64,000 bases of DNA from Mastigias papua (GCA_964019165.1 OZ025274.1:10859907-10923906); one strand, 5' to 3'; positions 30,600 through 42,020 are shown, numbered from the stretch's first letter. Made by a program: numbers and translations. The notes: generated by a model not told the origin, from the sequence alone.

Positions 30600-30619
30600 C
30601 CTTTCCCCCCTCTGCAATT

Positions 30620-32004
30620 GCAACATACTAATGTGTAATGGCATTCCCAAGACGAGCTGGGGGTTGATTACCTGTCGAAGGAATGGGGGTCTGGCAGTTC
30701 CTCCCCTACCACCCATCGGCTCACCTGCTGCTAGGCCTTCTTCATCCTTTCCTACCATGGTGATCCCTGGTGTTTCATGGGTAGGACAGAATGGGGTTCC
30801 CTTATCTATAGCTACAGGGCAGGGTTTCAAAAGATTATGATGGCCAATGAGAGTGTTTCCCTTAGTGGACACTACCCTGTAATTTACCCCATCCCTAGAT
30901 TGGATTTTGTACATCCCGGTCCATTTCTTTCCGAATTTCCAGTGTTTGGGTCGCCATAGCTACACAGTCTGCCCGGGCTCGAGGGGTTCCCAATCTTTCT
31001 TGCTCTTGTTGTTATACTGAGAGGCCAGTCTGGATCTGGCATTATTTAAATTACGCTGAGCAAGCTCGTTGGAATGAAGAAGAGCTTTTCTTAGGGACTA
31101 GCTGTAGTCTGACTGACTGTTGGGGTTACGCAACGGAACACCCAACTCCACCTCAATAGGCATTTGAGCTGGACGTCCAAAAATCAGCTCATAAGGAGAA
31201 AGACCAGTTGATTTGTGCACACTAGTGTTATAGGCAAAGACAGCCTGGTCTAACCACTCGTCCCAATCAGCACTGTGCTCGGAAACAAAAGCAGAAAGTA
31301 TGCTCTGAAGTGTTCGATTCTGGCGTTCTACAAGTCCGTCACACTGCGAGTGATAAGCAGTTGTCCAGGTCTTCTTTATTCCCATTAAATTATATATTTC
31401 GTGCATAAGAATGCTTTCAAAGTTGCGACCCTGGTCAGAGTGGAGGACTGTTGGAGGCCCAAAGCGAGAAAAGATGTGAGAGACAAGGATTTGGGCTACA
31501 TTAGAAGCCCTTTGATCTTTTGTCGGAAACACCTCACCCCATTTGGTAAAGTGGTCCATTAGCACAAGAATGTGTTTATTCCCACGGGCTGTTTCCTTAA
31601 TGGGCCCCATGTAGTCCATGGCCCAGAACACGAATGGTTCGTTTACTTCTATCTGCTTGAGGGTGTGCTTTAGTTAAGCTAGGATCCTGTTTAATTTGAC
31701 TACATTCATAACAATTCTGAATAAAGTTCTTAACAGGTTCGCGCATGTGAGGCCAAAAGAACCGCTCCCTAGCCCTAGCAGTAGTGCGGTTAATCCCCAT
31801 GTGGCCCCCAGATGAGCTACTGTGCAAGTTATGAAGGACAATGTTTATTAGACCTTGAGGGATAACCACTGTATTCTGGGGGAACGGTGCAGAATCTTTA
31901 TGAGATTTCACTAATAATTCATTTTGAAGAAAAAGCTGATCCCAACAATATTGTAAACTTTTCGGTATGCCGAGCATACAGAAAGACACATTAACCTTGT
32001 TCAT
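30620..32004 (-). pseudogene. Gypsy-B integrase and pol C-terminus
   Basis: The minus strand encodes the zinc-binding region (HNLHSSSSGGHMGINRT, CYECSQIK) and the catalytic core. The core shows Asp in WAMDYMGPIKE, Asp in LHSDQGRNFES and Glu in GLVERQNRT. A C-terminal region with LLKPCP follows. A frame break near 31600-31630 and another near 31095-30915 divide it. The sequence is closely related to the integrase of Gypsy-A2. Confidence 0.82.
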
Positions 32005-32319
32005 CGTTACTTCTGATGTGTTCTTTACTCTACAGTATACTATAGTGTGTCATAATGGTTCGGCGAAGTGACGTTACCGTCCTTGCCATGGAACCGAACT
32101 CTCTACTCTACTTGTTTGATATCGTTTATACACCTTATTCTGAACAATGGTTAGAGGACGAACGATATATTTGATTGACAGCGATGTCATTTATTCTGTC
32201 TTCTTCCTATTCAGGGGCGTAACGTAATAAGGGTGCAACAATTTTCTGGGTGTAATATCCTAATGCACGAATTTGTAATCATTCATACTATAGCACGAAA
32301 AAGCGGGAACATTGCTTAG

Positions 32320-32360
32320 CATACTGAAAGCTTTTTTCGTCCGACACTCGTCAGAGTATG
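32320..32360 (-). ncRNA. Hammerhead ribozyme-like motif, left arm
   Basis: Minus strand: CAUACU, CUGACGA, GUGUCGGAC, GAAA, a small A/U stem III, UUC, then AGUAUG pairing with the first hexamer. All core residues of a type I hammerhead are present. Stem II is only two base pairs with a five-base loop, so activity may be weak or need dimers. Confidence 0.55.
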
Positions 32361-32483
32361 AAACGTCGGATAGCGACCGAAAGGTGAAACGAAATATATA
32401 GCCAGATGCGGGTACACGTGATATGATGAATAATGCGTCTATTTGGCTCTATGATTGGCCAATTAGCACCTATTCACCATTGT

Positions 32484-32975
32484 TTACTTGAAGAGTCCAA
32501 GTGAAAAAACGAACTCTTTTTGTTTACACAAGACTGGGTTTTGAGTCTTGATGTAAACCGATTCCAAAACACCTAAATGAAAGGACGATCTTGCTTGCCC
32601 AATGATCCGAAAATTATCGTCTGTATATGTTTTGGCGCATTCTGGATTTGTAATAAGATGTTGTCCTATGGCCGAATCACTTTTCATTTTAGAAATAGAG
32701 TTTTTACACATACGAGGTGGCTGTTCTCTTGTTGTTGTGTTTTTCATCCTGATGCTCGTGGGGACATGTTGTTTTATTCTGTCTGCTAGTCTCTGCGTGG
32801 TGCGCCCTACGTACCGAGCTTCACATCGGCACGAAAATTCGTAAACTACACAACTTTTTTGAGTGGTAGGAACGCTATCTTTTTTAGCAGATGGTAGCAT
32901 GACTCTAGTAGTCATGCTACCATCTGCTAAAAAAGTCATGCTACCATCTGCTAAAAAAGATAGCGTTCCTACCAC
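32484..32975 (-). CDS. Penelope-like GIY-YIG endonuclease end, left arm
   Basis: The frame carries VVYEFSCRCEARYVGRTTQ with QRLADRIKQH, the GIY-YIG nuclease core as found at the C-terminus of Penelope-like polymerases. A conserved tail follows (DSAIGQHL, DDNFRIIGQARSSFHLGVLE). This nuclease nicks the target to prime reverse transcription. The polymerase domain is absent because the copy is 5'-truncated. The first codons come from the opposite arm, so the apparent start is artificial. Confidence 0.75.
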   Translation of the reverse strand: MVGTLSFLADGSMTFLADGSMTTRVMLPSAKKDSVPTTQKSCVVYEFSCRCEARYVGRTTQRLADRIKQHVPTSIRMKNTTTREQPPRMCKNSISKMKSDSAIGQHLITNPECAKTYTDDNFRIIGQARSSFHLGVLESVYIKTQNPVLCKQKEFVFSLGLFK

Positions 32976-33354
32976 TCAAAAAAGTTGTGTAGTTTACGAA
33001 TTTTCGTGCCGATGTGAAGCTCGGTACGTAGGGCGCACCACGCAGAGACTAGCAGACAGAATAAAACAACATGTCCCCACGAGCATCAGGACGAAAAACA
33101 CAACAACAAGAGAACAGCCACCTCGTATGTGTAAAAACTCTATTTCTAAAATGAAAAGTGATTCGGCCATAGGACAACATCTTATTACAAATCCAGAATG
33201 CGCCAAAACATATACAGACGATAATTTTCGGATCATTGGGCAAGCAAGATCGTCCTTTCATTTAGGTGTTTTGGAATCGGTTTACATCAAGACTCAAAAC
33301 CCAGTCTTGTGTAAACAAAAAGAGTTCGTTTTTTCACTTGGACTCTTCAAGTAA
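32863..33354 (+). CDS. Penelope-like GIY-YIG endonuclease end, right arm
   Basis: This is almost the same protein as the left-arm frame on the opposite strand, with a few substitutions (for example SIRTKNTTT versus SIRMKNTTT). The GIY-YIG core and tail are complete and unbroken. The polymerase region is missing. Its first residues run through the palindrome centre and are not genuine. It cannot move by itself. Confidence 0.75.
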   Translation: MVGTLSFLADGSMTLVVMLPSAKKVMLPSAKKDSVPTTQKSCVVYEFSCRCEARYVGRTTQRLADRIKQHVPTSIRTKNTTTREQPPRMCKNSISKMKSDSAIGQHLITNPECAKTYTDDNFRIIGQARSSFHLGVLESVYIKTQNPVLCKQKEFVFSLGLFK

Positions 33355-33477
33355 ACAATGGTGAATAGGTGCTAATTGGCCAATCATAGAGCCAAATAGA
33401 CGCATTATTCATCATATCACGTGTACCCGCATCTGGCTATATATTTTGTTTCACCTTTCGGTCGCTATCTGACGTTT

Positions 33478-33518
33478 CATACTCTGACGAGTGTCGGACG
33501 AAAAAAGCTTTCAGTATG
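33478..33518 (+). ncRNA. Hammerhead ribozyme-like motif, right arm
   Basis: Plus-strand copy of the motif at 32320-32360, identical in core, stem I hexamers and stem II loop. It lies in the 3' tail after the endonuclease frame. Confidence 0.55.
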
Positions 33519-33859
33519 CTAAGCAATGTTCCCGCTTTTTCGTGCTATAGTGAAGTTCTGTAGTACCAACAGACTTTTAATCATTCATACCTGTCCTCGG
33601 GAATCTAAAATAACTAAACAACAAAAGGCGCTACTCAGTCTTTCGCAAGCACTGATAGCCCTGAATACAATATAACTCGAGAACGACGACTAATTTCTTA
33701 GCAACTCCTCAGCCTATCTCTAGCACTGAGAGTCCTAATATAACCGATAAGACATAACTGGCGGATCCAAGTACTTTCTCAAGCTTCTTGCCCCGGCCAT
33801 TCATTCCTAGAAACGTACAAACCCAAAATATTAACAGTATCACAATATCAGTAACAAGA

Positions 33860-35373
33860 TAGCAAGCGATTGTCTTTCCACACGAATGGCGGGGGGCGAG
33901 AGAATCCCTTTTCTTTCATTTCTATTATCTTCGAAATAGCGGAGTCCTCTCGTTGTGCGGAGAATAAACCACAGTCTGGGGACAAGTCCTACAAAGAAGC
34001 TAGCCGATGGTGCGGAAGAGTTGCATAGCGTATTATTATGTAGTGCAGATGCTTGGTGGTTTAAAGGGGAAAGGGCGTCTGCGTTTTGATTAGAAGCCCC
34101 AGGCCTGTGGCTCACATTGAAATCAAATTCTTGGAGGTCCATTATCCATCTTGCAATCCCGCCTTTAGGCTGGATTGTGTGTAGCCATTTCAATGCCCTA
34201 TTATCAGTCATGAGCTGGAATTTCCTACCTAAAAGGTATACCCGAAAATGTCCAGTGGCAAATACAACGGGTAATGCCTCTCTCTCCATAGCCGTATAAT
34301 TCCTTTCCCGTCCTGTGAGAGTCCTACTGGCATAAGAAATAAATCTTTCATGGCCTGACTTATCAAGTTGTGTAAGAACAGCATCCAATCTGACATCAGA
34401 GGTATTGGTCTGGAGGATGAAAGGTTTATCAAAGTTGGGATGGGCTAAAATAGGTGCAGAACATAGACAAGTCTTAAGATGTTGAAACGCAGTTTCAATC
34501 TGTTCGGTCCAAACAAACTGAACACCCTTGTTAGTGAGCGCAGTTAGTGGAGAAGCAATGGTTGCAAAACGAGGAATAAACCGTCTATAATACCCCGTGA
34601 GCCCTAAGAAAGATCATAGTTCCCCCAAAGTTGAAGGGGGTGCAAGGTCCTGAATGGCTTTGATTTTGGAGGGGTTAGTGTGAACTCAATATGGAAACAG
34701 AGTGTCCTAAATAGATCACATTATCACATCCAAAAGAACATTTAGAAGCTTTGACGCGCAAACTTTGGCTACGAGAGCACTGTAGCACAGTTGATAGACG
34801 TTCGCAATGCTGCTGCATATCCTTAGAGAAAATGATGACGTCATCAAAATAACATAAACACATCTCGTAGGTGAGACCCGAGAGCACAATACTTATGGCC
34901 TGGGAAAAAGTAGCCGGGGCAGTAGACAATCCATATGGCATCCTAAGGAATTCAAACAGGCTGTGGGGTGTCATAAACGCAGTTTTCTCTCTATCCTTAG
35001 GGCACATACTCACTTGCCAATACCCGCTACGAAGGTCTAGAGTACTAAAAATACTGTATCCATTTAAGGCGTCAAGCAAATCATCGACACGTGCAGCGGG
35101 CTAGCATTTTGCTTAGTAACCAGATTAAGTTTACGGTAATCTATACAAAAGAGATATGTGCCGTTTTTCTTCTTGACAAAAACTACTGGAGAGGCCCAGG
35201 GGCTTGTGCTACGCTGAATAACATTCTGGGATAACATTTCAGTAACCTGCTTATCAACTTCCCCATGAAATTGGTAAGGAAGATGCCTAGGATATTGACT
35301 GATAGGAGGGGAATCCCCCGTGTCAATCTTACATTCTGTGACCGTAGTGTGTCCTAATCCATTATTGAAAACA
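33860..35373 (-). pseudogene. Gypsy-B reverse transcriptase and RNase H, broken
   Basis: From 35373 the minus strand gives the start of the polymerase ([19 protein letters not shown]), then STLDLRSGYWQVSM and the catalytic CYFDDVIIFS. RNase H follows (EREALPVVFATGHFRVYLLG, DNRALKWLHTIQPKGGIARW). Frame breaks occur near 35100, 34675 and 34400. The upstream part of the same gene is found at 42289-42707, beyond the Gypsy-A2 insertion. The two halves meet within [10 protein letters not shown]. Confidence 0.82.
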
Positions 35374-35821
35374 TCTGTGTAGCGTGGCTTATGCAGAGCG
35401 TACACAGAGAGAGACGTGTTCTTCGTTTGACTCTCTAATCACGACTAAATCATTTCATAAATTACAGCACGTATAACTACAATCATAACTACAGGACACT
35501 AATTGATACGGAGACACACACCACGATAACAGGACACGATACAGACACCACCAAGGGTTGACAACATCACAGGTTTACAGGGGTTATTAGAGAGTTTACG
35601 CAATGGCAACGGGAACGGGAACGATAACCATAGAGGTCAGCCGTATCGTTTCCGTTATCGTCGTGGTAAATTTGATTTAAGCATTAACACCGGTAGGGCT
35701 TGGGCCTGTACGCAAATCACTGTTTGACGTAAGATGAGAGCTAACATCCGTACCTGTATTGCAAGGGCGGAATAAAACCTCCAACATAAACATTATCCAA
35801 AAATTGTTAAACTCTAAAGAT

Positions 35822-36904
35822 ATGGCTGAAAACAACGTAGATGATGCTCTTTTTATGGCGCATGATTTAAATGTTATTGACGAAGAAGAAATGGCTCTTA
35901 TCAACATGGCAAATAGACCTAATAGCAGTCTGGTTATGCCATACTGGAAGTATGAAGCATTTGACCTTGATCAGATATCAAATGATGAGTGTAGGGCTGA
36001 GTTTAGATTCGAAAAGAAGGATATTTTTGACTTGAAAGACATATTTGACCTGCCAGAGGAAATTCTTACGTACAATCGTCTTAGAGTCGATGCTACAGAA
36101 GCCATCTGCATCCTTTTGAAACGTGTTGCATACCCCTGTCGATATTTGGATTTAGTTCCACGATTTGCTAGACCAGTGCCAGAAATCTGCATTATTTTCA
36201 ACACTGTGATGAGAAAGCTAAATGAACAATGGGGTTTTCTGCTCAAAACCTTTCAAAGAGAACTTTTGTCACCGGTAAACCTTCTAAGATACGCAGATGC
36301 AATTTATGCTAAAGGTGCACCATTGAAGAACTGTTGGGGGTTTATAGATGGGACTGTGAGGCCCATATCTAGACCAGGCATAAATCAGAGAGTGCTGTAC
36401 AATGGACATAAAAGAGTACATGCCATCAAGTTTCAATCGGTTGCTACACCAGATGGACTGGTTGCTTTTCTTCACGGGCCATTTGAAGGGAGAAGGCACG
36501 ATAGTGGGATGCTGAGAGAGTCTGGACTCCTGCAGTTACTTGAGGAGCATTCCTTTGCTCCAAATGGTGACATAATGTGCATTTATGGGGACCCTGCATA
36601 CCCCCTTCGTCCACAACTCCAAGCTCCATTCAGAAATGCAGCTCTAACGGAACAGCAACAGGAATGGAACCAAAGAATGAGTTCAGTTAGGGTCAGTGTA
36701 GAGTGGCTGTTTGGAGACACTGTTAACTATTTTAGATTTTTAGACTTTAAGAGAAATTTAAAAATCCAGCTAAGTGCCGTTGGAGAAATGTATATTGTAT
36801 GTACATTATTAAAAAATGCAAGAAATTGTTTGTATAGTAGCATTACATCAGAATTTTTTCAAATTGATCCACCACGCATAAGGGATTATTTTAACCAGCC
36901 ATAA
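35822..36904 (+). CDS. Harbinger-2 DDE transposase
   Basis: An unbroken frame of 360 residues starts at an ATG at 35822. The DDE_Tnp_4 core is complete: first Asp in WGFIDGTVRPISRP, then VLYNGHKRVHAIKFQ and GRRHDSGML, second Asp in IYGDPAYPLRP, and Glu in VRVSVEWLFGD. The N-terminus is acidic with a helical region before the core. Family transposases cut the element out at its termini and insert at TWA sites. No frameshift or stop is visible, unlike Harbinger-1. An upstream in-frame extension lacks an ATG, so I chose the first ATG. Confidence 0.88.
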   Translation: MAENNVDDALFMAHDLNVIDEEEMALINMANRPNSSLVMPYWKYEAFDLDQISNDECRAEFRFEKKDIFDLKDIFDLPEEILTYNRLRVDATEAICILLKRVAYPCRYLDLVPRFARPVPEICIIFNTVMRKLNEQWGFLLKTFQRELLSPVNLLRYADAIYAKGAPLKNCWGFIDGTVRPISRPGINQRVLYNGHKRVHAIKFQSVATPDGLVAFLHGPFEGRRHDSGMLRESGLLQLLEEHSFAPNGDIMCIYGDPAYPLRPQLQAPFRNAALTEQQQEWNQRMSSVRVSVEWLFGDTVNYFRFLDFKRNLKIQLSAVGEMYIVCTLLKNARNCLYSSITSEFFQIDPPRIRDYFNQP

Positions 36905-37092
36905 TATTACCTGATTGATTTGATTTTGTTTTTTTCTCACTATGTAACATGTATAAACTTTTGGGAATGTAACTAGACAGGTAGAAATGATGCTGTTTTA
37001 TGCAAAGGACGAATTGAAAGAAATTGAAAACTTCATATCAGCAAATATCACAACATTCATGGCAAAGTGGCTAATAAAATAATAAAAGCAAC

Positions 37093-38239
37093 TTATTTTG
37101 TCAAAGAGCGAATCAAAGCGTTCTGGTCTTGTAGCTGCTTTGAAATCTGCACCAAAATTTCATATTGTCGCTTCATTTGGCTGCAAATAGCATCGAATCT
37201 TCTCTCTATATGTGCTCTGAAAAACTCGTTATCTTTGTCTTTACTCTCTCTGCTTTTCGATTTCTCTGCTAATTTGCGCTCTTTTAGTTCAAATTCCTTT
37301 CTTCTCCACTCAGTGTCAAATTTTAATTTTTCATTCAGATACTCGAACGTTTCATTTTGAGCCCTCCTTGCTCTTTTCTCTTTTCCTCTGCCATCATCTC
37401 GCGCTTGTCTTTTAGAGGACTCTCCCATAGTCTCCATCGACATTCTCCTCATCTCTAACCCCTTTTCAGCATTTATTGCCGCCTTATCAGCTTTCTGCTT
37501 TGTCACATTTTCATGCTCCAAATTTGCTGTTTGAAATAGTTCTATCAGCTCATCAAGCAGCTTATCAATATCATCCATATCTGGCGATATACCACTTGCC
37601 CTCTCCTCTTCTCTATTTTTGGCCTTTCTTTTCTCAAATAGGAATTGAAAACGGTCCCGTGTCGATCTATGGTTCACTTCAAACCTTGGTGATTCAATAA
37701 GGTTAAGCGAATCTGCGATTTTCTTCCACTTTTCTCCTCTCTCTGGGCTGCCAGCCTTCGTTATCCAAAGTTCAGAACTCATAACCTCTCTCAAAAGAAG
37801 CTCATCGTGGCTACTTGTCCATTTAAAGCGTTTCCTTCAGTAGCAAAATAAAGTTATAGAATAACTTATTGTGTTAGGAATAGGGAAAATTATGTTTATG
37901 TTAAAAATACATTCATATCTCATCGCCACTAGTAGTACTAAACCATTACAGCGTTGTAGAGCATAATAGACTAGAAAGTTATGCAATCGGTCACTTCACT
38001 TTCAGTTATCACGCAATTTTATTTTACTACTTGGTGAATATATGTGTATAGATCCAGGTTCACTTCAGGCCAATGAAATGAGGTAAAAATAACATAAACA
38101 CGAAAGCTGGAGTCTTCTGAAAGAAAGCGGCATTCTTTTACGTGATAGTGAAAGAGAATATGCTAGTAAAAACAAGCTAAAAGCCAAACTCTTACCCAAT
38201 AGTCTTCGGATTTGATGGTAAAAGACTTGGTGATGCCAT
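37093..38239 (-). CDS. Harbinger-2 Myb/SANT-like accessory protein, two exons
   Basis: Exon 1 is tiny (38239-38196, ASPSLLPSNPKTI), with a GT donor after it. Exon 2 (37834-37093) starts after an AAG acceptor and keeps frame. The join yields KRFKWTSSHDELLLREVM, a Trp-containing SANT/Myb-like start, continuing through GEKWKKIADSLN. The rest is a long, highly charged helical region, probably coiled coil (EWRRKEFELKERKLAEKS). This is the usual second Harbinger protein, which binds DNA near the termini and assists the transposase. The frame is intact. Confidence 0.72.
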
Positions 38240-38533
38240 TTTAGTCTTTTTCTTCACTTGAAAGCTAAGCGTTTTTTGTACAGTGCTATGGTTGTCAGAG
38301 AACGATAGATCTGATTTCTATCGTTCTAGAACACTAGGTGACAACGATAACGTTAGGGGAATCACCATCGGCGCGTGCGCACTAAGCTGAAACGGCTTCC
38401 TATGGTTATCGTTATCGTTATCGTCGTCCTTGCGTAAACTCTCTACTTTCACATGTATATTCTAATTAGTTTACACACACAATTTCATGATCACATATAT
38501 TACACCTTCCCCTCCCTACAATGCAAGAGAATG

Positions 38534-41500
38534 CTAATGAGAGATAGCATACCCAAAGCGATTAGGAGGATTAATCACTTGCTGAAGAAAGGGGGGCCTA
38601 GCAGTTCCACCCCTACCACCCCTTGGGGCACCTGCTACTGGTGGGGCTTCCCTATCTACTTCACGGACAGTAATCCCTGGTGTTTCTGGGGTTGGGTGAA
38701 TCGGGGTCCCCTTGTCTATCGGTAAAGGACAGGGTTTCAAGAGATTATGGTGGGCAATAAGAGTTCTACCCGTGGAGGAGCCTAACTTGTAGTTTACCCC
38801 ATCTCTTGACAATACCTTGTACGGGCCCGTCCATTTCCTACCGAACTTCCAGTGCTTGGGACGCCAAAGCCATACAGTCTGCCCAGTTTCAAAAGGCTTC
38901 CAATCCTTCTTACTCTTGTTATTATAATTAGAGGCCTGTTTGGTTCTAGCAAGAGCGAGATTACGTTGAGCAAGTTGGTTAGAGTAACTAAGAGCTTTTC
39001 TCAAGGACTGACTATAGTCTGACTGGCTACTGGGATTTCTAAGCGTCACACCCAACTCTACCTCAATAGGCATCCGAGCTGGACGCCCAAAAAGCATTTC
39101 ATACGGGGACATACCTGTAGACTCATGGACACTAGTATTGTACGCGAATACTGCCTGATCAATCCACTGGTCCCAATCTACACTATGCTCAGACACAAAA
39201 CTGGAAAGGATGTTTTGAAGAGTACAGTTCTGGCGTTCCACAAGTCCGTCACACTGTGGGTGGTAAGCGGTCGTCCGGGTTTTCTTTATTCCCATCAAAT
39301 TATATACTTCATGCATCAGGGTGCTGTCGAAATTGCGACCCTGATCAGAGTGGAGGACTGTGGGAGGCCCAAAATGAGAAAACACACGAGACACGAGGAT
39401 ATGAGCTACAGTGGAAGCTTTCTGATCCTTAGTTGGGAATGCTTCATACCATTTGGTAAAATGGTCCATCAGCACAAGGATATGTTTATTCCCACGGTCT
39501 GTTTCTTTGATAGGTCCCATGTAATCCATGGCCCAAAATACGAAGGGTTCACTTACCTGGATGCTTTGCAAAGGTGCCTTGGTTAAGCGGTGACTGTCTT
39601 TAATCTGATTACATTCAGGGCAATTTTGAATAAAAAGTTGAACAGATTCCTGCATTTGAGGCCAAAAGAACCACTCTCTAGCCCTTGATACAGTCCGATT
39701 GACACCCATGTGACCCCCAGAAGAGCTGCTGTGCAAATTACGAATTACAACATCTATGAAGTGTTGTGGGATAACTACGTTATTTTGAGGGAGCTGCTGA
39801 GAAACATTTGAAGACTTCATTAACAGCCCATTTTGCAAAAACAGTTGATCCCAGCAATGCCAATAAGAAGACAAAAAACGGTTATCTTGCCACACGAATT
39901 GTGGGGGTCATGGAAATCCCTTTTCTTTCATTTCTATGACTTTCGAAATAGCGAAATCTTCACGTTAGGCAGAATATAAATTATAATCAGGGACAAGCCC
40001 GACAAAGCAATTGACAGAGGGATCGGGGAGACTGTAAGATGCATTGCGCTGAGAGGAGGACGCGTCATGATTCAAACGAGAGAGCGCATCGGCATTTTGG
40101 TTAGAAGAACCAGGTCTATGAGTTACAGAGAAGTCAAATTCCTGCAAGTCCATGATCCATCTGGCAATCCGGCCTTTAGGCTGGATGGTATGGAGCCATT
40201 TTAACGCCCTATTGTCAGCGACAAGCTGGAATTTCCGCCCTAAAAGATAGACACAAAAGTGTTTAGTTGCAAATACAACAGCTAGTGCTTCTTTTTCCAT
40301 CACTGTATAATTTTGTTCCCTGCCTGACAATGTGCGACTCGCATACGATATAACTCGCTTGTGACCGGATGTATCAAGTTGGGTAAGCACCCAGTCCAAC
40401 GTCAGAGGCGTCAGTTTGAAGAATAAAGGGCTTTTCAAAGTTAGGATATGCGAGAATGGGCGCAGAGGAAAGACAAGACTTGAGTACTTGAAATGCATTT
40501 TCGGTAAGGTCTGTCCAAACAAATCTAACACCCTTTTTAGTGAGAGCAGTTAAGGGTGAAGTGACAGTAGCAAAACGAGGGATGAATCTCCTATAATACC
40601 CCGCAAGGCCTAAGAACGAGCGTAATTCATCTAAGCTAGAAGGGGCGGTAAGATCTTTAATGGCCTGGACTTTCGAAGGGTCAGTGTGAATACCATGTTG
40701 AGACACTGCGTGGCCTAAGTAAACAACTTTTTCACTGGCAAAAGAGCATTTAGAGGCCTTAAAGCGCAAATTTTGGTCACGAAACCGCTGTAAGACAGTC
40801 GAGAGGCGTTGGCAGTGTTGATGGATATCTGTAGAAAAAACAATGACATCATCGAAATAACACAAACACATCTCATAGGTGAGGCCGGATAAGGTTATAC
40901 TGATGGCACGTGAAAAAGTAGCTGGGGCAGTAGACAAACCATAAGGCATTCTAAGAAATTCGTAAAGGCCATTGGTTGTCATAAAGGCAGTTTTCTCCCG
41001 ATCCTCCGAACGCACACTTACTTGCCAGTACCCACTGCAAAGGTCTAAAGTACTAAACATATTGTATCCATTCAAGGCATCCAGTAAATCATCAACACGC
41101 GGTAGAGGATTAGCATCTTGCTTAGTGACTAAATTTAGTTTGCGGTAGTCAATGCAAAAACGATAGGATCCGTCTTTCTTTTTGACAAGGACAATAGGAG
41201 AGGACCAAGGGCTTGTACTAGGCTGGATAACACCTTGGGACAGCATCTCCTTAACCTGCTTATCAACTTCCGTACGAAAATGGTACGGGAGACGCCGTGG
41301 ATATTGACGGATAGGAGGGGAATCCCCAGTGTCAATCTTATGAGTCGTAATTTCAGTATGTCCTAGGCCGTTATTAAAAACATCGGGAAATCTAAGTAAA
41401 GTGTGTAAAAGCGTACGTTTGTCTTCAGCAGGTAAGCGTGGGTTAATAGCTGATTCGAGTTCTGTTAAAGTGCTGGGGTCCATAACTGATCCACTAGTAA

Positions 41501-41990
41501 CACTGGCACAGATTTCACTAACTGAACTCTTACTGGAAAACGCTGCGGTCTCTACAACTGGCATACACTGAGCTATTTTCTGACCTTTAAATAACTGAAT
41601 TGGAGATTCAGAAGGATTCATAACACGCACGGGAACTTTACCATTATCTACCGAGCTAAGCGTAAAAGCAATAACAAAATCAGAAGTAGGAGAACTATCA
41701 AGTGGAGATACCATGACTAACTGATCAGAATAACCACGAGGGGGTTTAGCGTGTAAGATACATTCACTCCGACTAGGGAGCATAAAGCTATCAGCAAGAG
41801 CAAGCTTGATTGGACCCTGGCTGGGAGACTGTGTAAAAAGTGGGGCAGAGTCCTCCTGGGGGGCACTGGAAATGATAGAACAATGGGAAGGAGGGGTACA
41901 CTGTGGACCCAAAGGAGTCAAAGGGGTACTGCCATGTGGGCCTACCAGGATATATGAGCCCCCTAAATAAGATAACTGGAGTTTATGTGC
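38534..41990 (-). pseudogene. Gypsy-A2 pol: protease tail, RT, RNase H, integrase
   Basis: From 41990 the minus strand begins in the middle of the protease tail (HKLQLSYLGGSYILVGPHG). The reverse transcriptase follows with SPWSSPIVLVKKKDGSYRF, STLDLCSGYWQVSV and CYFDDVIVFS. RNase H (KEALAVVFATKHFCVYLLG, DNRALKWLHTIQPKGRIARW) comes next. Integrase follows (NLHSSSSGGHMGVNRT, Asp in WAMDYMGPIKE, Asp in LHSDQGRNFDS, Glu in GLVERQNCT) with a pol tail of Gly-Arg repeats. A frameshift near 40385 separates RT from RNase H, and stops near 39965-39900 separate RNase H from integrase. Confidence 0.88.
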
Positions 41991-42000
41991 AACAATAAAA

Positions 42001-42017
42001 TCCCACTCCTGTCACCA
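42001..42017 (-). promoter_or_regulatory. Primer binding site of Gypsy-A2
   Basis: Minus strand TGGTGACAGGAGTGGGA, close to the complement of a tRNA-Leu 3' end, three bases after the 5' LTR. The next coding bases are already protease tail. Confidence 0.62.
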
Positions 42018-42020
42018 ATT

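Larger units (their letters stand above)
32289..33578. mobile_element. Head-to-head pair of Penelope-like elements
   Basis: Two 5'-truncated copies, one on each strand, meet near 32914 and form a near-perfect palindrome of about 1.26 kb. The pair is flanked by the 12-base direct repeat AATCATTCATAC (32277-32288 and 33579-33590), so it entered as one unit. Each arm encodes a GIY-YIG endonuclease end and finishes with a hammerhead-like motif. The right arm has a 24-base block near the centre duplicated in tandem (within 32917-32966). Confidence 0.82.
32005..33855. repeat. Probable solo LTR (R2) in Gypsy-B, split by Penelope-like pair
   Basis: Between the Gypsy-B RNase H end and integrase start, 32005-32276 and 33591-33855 belong to neither Gypsy-B nor the Penelope-like pair. 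Read on the minus strand the insert starts TGTTACTG, as an LTR would. The borders are approximate and no second copy is available. Confidence 0.35.
35588..38445 (+). mobile_element. PIF/Harbinger DNA transposon 2
   Basis: The termini TAGAGAGTTTACGCAA (35588-35603) and its inverse (38430-38445) extend as imperfect inverted repeats for about 46 bases, ending with AACGATAACCATAG (35620-35633) and its inverse (38400-38413). Inside lie a DDE transposase (plus) and a Myb-like protein (minus), tail to tail. The target duplication is unclear: T/A-rich bases adjoin each end but do not match exactly. Both genes look open, so this copy may be the more intact of the two Harbingers. Confidence 0.82.
35378..38504 (-). 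repeat. Gypsy-A2 3' LTR, split by Harbinger-2
   Basis: 35378-35587 and 38446-38504 together equal the 264-base 5' LTR at 42021-42284. A purine tract (minus GGGAGGGGAAGG) follows at 38505-38516. Confidence 0.85.

Noticed and set aside
32292..33552. CRISPR-like or bacterial palindrome
   Set aside because: The palindrome is explained by two inverted Penelope-like copies; there are no short regularly spaced repeats with unique spacers.
39125..39586. 153-codon plus-strand frame in Gypsy-A2
   Set aside because: It overlaps the integrase core on the other strand, which carries all catalytic residues.
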